DNA from: Isoetes taiwanensis
Lineage: Eukaryota; Streptophyta; Lycopodiopsida; Isoetales; Isoetaceae
Assembly (NCBI GenBank): GCA_021234155.1
Contig: JAJEKV010000038.1
Location: 11,864,290 to 11,928,289, forward strand
Direction of reading: 5' to 3'
DNA length: 64,000 bases
Below are positions 62,854 through 64,000 of this stretch, in pieces (positions within the stretch are counted from its first letter, which is position 1; every line of letters begins with the position of its first letter). A program made the position numbers and the translations under genes. The notes below the pieces were generated by a model. That model ran no database searches, had not been told where the DNA came from, and was given only the letters and a program-made list of their open reading frames with translations.

Positions 62854-64000
62854 CTACACCTTATCCAGTGCCAAAATGTTAGATACTGACACAAAGACTG
62901 CAGCATATCCAGGATCTAATACAAGAACATGTTCCATCGCATATCTGGCCAGCACAGAATTACCGCGAAATCTACATGCACCAATCAAGGTCATCCATAT
63001 ATTAACATCAGTCTTATATGATGATGAAGTGATAAGGTCATCAGCTTCAGCCAGCCATCCTAATCGACAAAGCAGGTCAACTATGCAAGAATAATGCAGT
63101 GTGTTTGGGGTGACACCATAATGTTGACAACTTAGATAATGCTGATTTCCCTCGTCCAGCAGTCCAGCATGGCTGCATGCAGTGAGAATGGAAACAAATG
63201 ATACAAGATTTGGTATGGAGCCATCCTGCTGCATTTGGCAAAATAGATGAATAGCTTCTACTGCATTCCCATGTTGTGCAAGTGCCTCAATCATTGCATT
63301 CCACGTAATTATATTTCGTGTAGCTAGTTGATCAAAGATTTTTCTAGCTTCTCCTATTTCCCCACACCTGCCATACATGTCAATTATTACGCTACTCATA
63401 GTTATGTCATTCTTGTACATAGTCATAATACCAGCATGGACCAGTCTTCCATGCCCCAAAGCTGCTACAAGGCCACATCCATTTAGTAAGCTAATAAAGG
63501 TTACATTATCAGGATGCACAGATGCCTGCTGCATTTTAGCAAACATGGCCAGAGCTTCCTTGCCATCTGTATTCTGTACATATCCCCCTATCATAGCTGT
63601 CCAGGATTTCACATCATGCTTAATCATTGCGTGGAAAACTTGGCTGGCATTCTCCATCCTGCCACATTTTGCATACATATTGATAAGAGCATTTCCCACA
63701 ACGATATCCTTCCTGCAATCAGATATGTTGATGTGACTGTGAAGCAACTTACCATAAGCCAGTGAGAATGTATCTGCACAAACTCCAAGGCAGGTAATAT
63801 ATGTAATCTTGTCTGGTAAAACACCCTCCCATCTTAATTGAGAAAAGCATGCCAGCATCTCTTTACCTCCAGCATCATGTGCGTATCCTCCAAGCATTGT
63901 ATTCCACAATATGACATCCCGACAAGACATCATATTAAATACACGTTGAGCCTCCATCACATCTTTACCACTTATATACATGTCTATAAGTGTATTAGCC
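62854..64000 (-). CDS. PLS-class pentatricopeptide-repeat protein, C-terminal part (5' end outside window)
   Basis: The frame is open from the window edge to TAG (62854-62856), giving 381 residues; an internal ATG at 63979-63981 is not the true start, because in-frame motif sequence (ANTLID) continues upstream. Motifs run S 1-28, P 29-63, L 64-98, S 99-129, P 130-164, L 165-198, S 199-229, P 230-264, L 265-299, S 300-331, then an E1 motif from 332. Signatures include ALINMYAKCG, SWTAMIGGY, ITWNAMIEALAQHG and ILTACSHAGLLDEG. Such proteins bind RNA in mitochondria or chloroplasts and often direct C-to-U (in ferns also U-to-C) editing. It ends inside or just after E1, with no E2 or DYW domain, so it would need a partner deaminase or acts in another RNA step. 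No intron is seen. Family call firm; target unknown. Confidence 0.93.
   Translation of the reverse strand, partial: ANTLIDMYISGKDVMEAQRVFNMMSCRDVILWNTMLGGYAHDAGGKEMLACFSQLRWEGVLPDKITYITCLGVCADTFSLAYGKLLHSHINISDCRKDIVVGNALINMYAKCGRMENASQVFHAMIKHDVKSWTAMIGGYVQNTDGKEALAMFAKMQQASVHPDNVTFISLLNGCGLVAALGHGRLVHAGIMTMYKNDITMSSVIIDMYGRCGEIGEARKIFDQLATRNIITWNAMIEALAQHGNAVEAIHLFCQMQQDGSIPNLVSFVSILTACSHAGLLDEGNQHYLSCQHYGVTPNTLHYSCIVDLLCRLGWLAEADDLITSSSYKTDVNIWMTLIGACRFRGNSVLARYAMEHVLVLDPGYAAVFVSVSNILALDKV

Noticed and set aside
62696-63765. Plus-strand frames of 83-132 codons
   Set aside because: They are antisense to the PPR coding sequence and have no independent support.

Overview
The window looks like nuclear DNA of a land plant with a large, repeat-filled genome. 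The only intact protein-coding sequence I can name is the 3' part of a PLS-class pentatricopeptide-repeat (PPR) gene, on the minus strand at the right edge (62854 to the window end). PPR proteins of this kind are made for plant organelles. Decayed plant-type retroelement coding sequence at 51.1-52.9 kb agrees with this. A seed-free plant such as a fern is my guess from the style of the PPR repeats; the sequence does not prove it.

Layout. Positions 1 to about 38.9 kb hold no gene I can support, only a short assembly gap (190-223), simple repeats, tandem duplications and diverged dispersed repeats. The clearest repeat is a pair of colinear direct copies of about 2.25 kb (21.8-24.1 and 26.8-29.05 kb) around a 2.7 kb centre, which could be the two LTRs of an old non-autonomous retroelement. 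A separate repeat of about 330 bp occurs at 29.06-29.39 kb and, inverted, at 42.01-42.33 kb. A degenerate AT-rich satellite lies at 30.95-31.87 kb.

From about 38.9 to 49.84 kb the DNA is rich in CpG and reads like bacterial coding DNA, yet every reading frame breaks after a few tens of codons. Short membrane-protein-like pieces are visible at 45.5-47.7 kb. This block is either foreign or low-quality sequence, or something I cannot explain. The composition changes abruptly near 49.84 kb to ordinary AT-rich, CpG-poor plant DNA.

From 49.8 kb on there are a pyrimidine microsatellite, a decayed APE-type (EEP-fold) endonuclease domain of a non-LTR retroelement (51136-52009) and, joined to it with no spacer, a decayed Ty3-type integrase (51991-52934). 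Short repeats, a possible LTR promoter and primer-binding site near 59.7-59.9 kb, and the PPR gene follow. No gene set working as a pathway is present; the window is mostly the graveyard of mobile elements next to one PPR gene.
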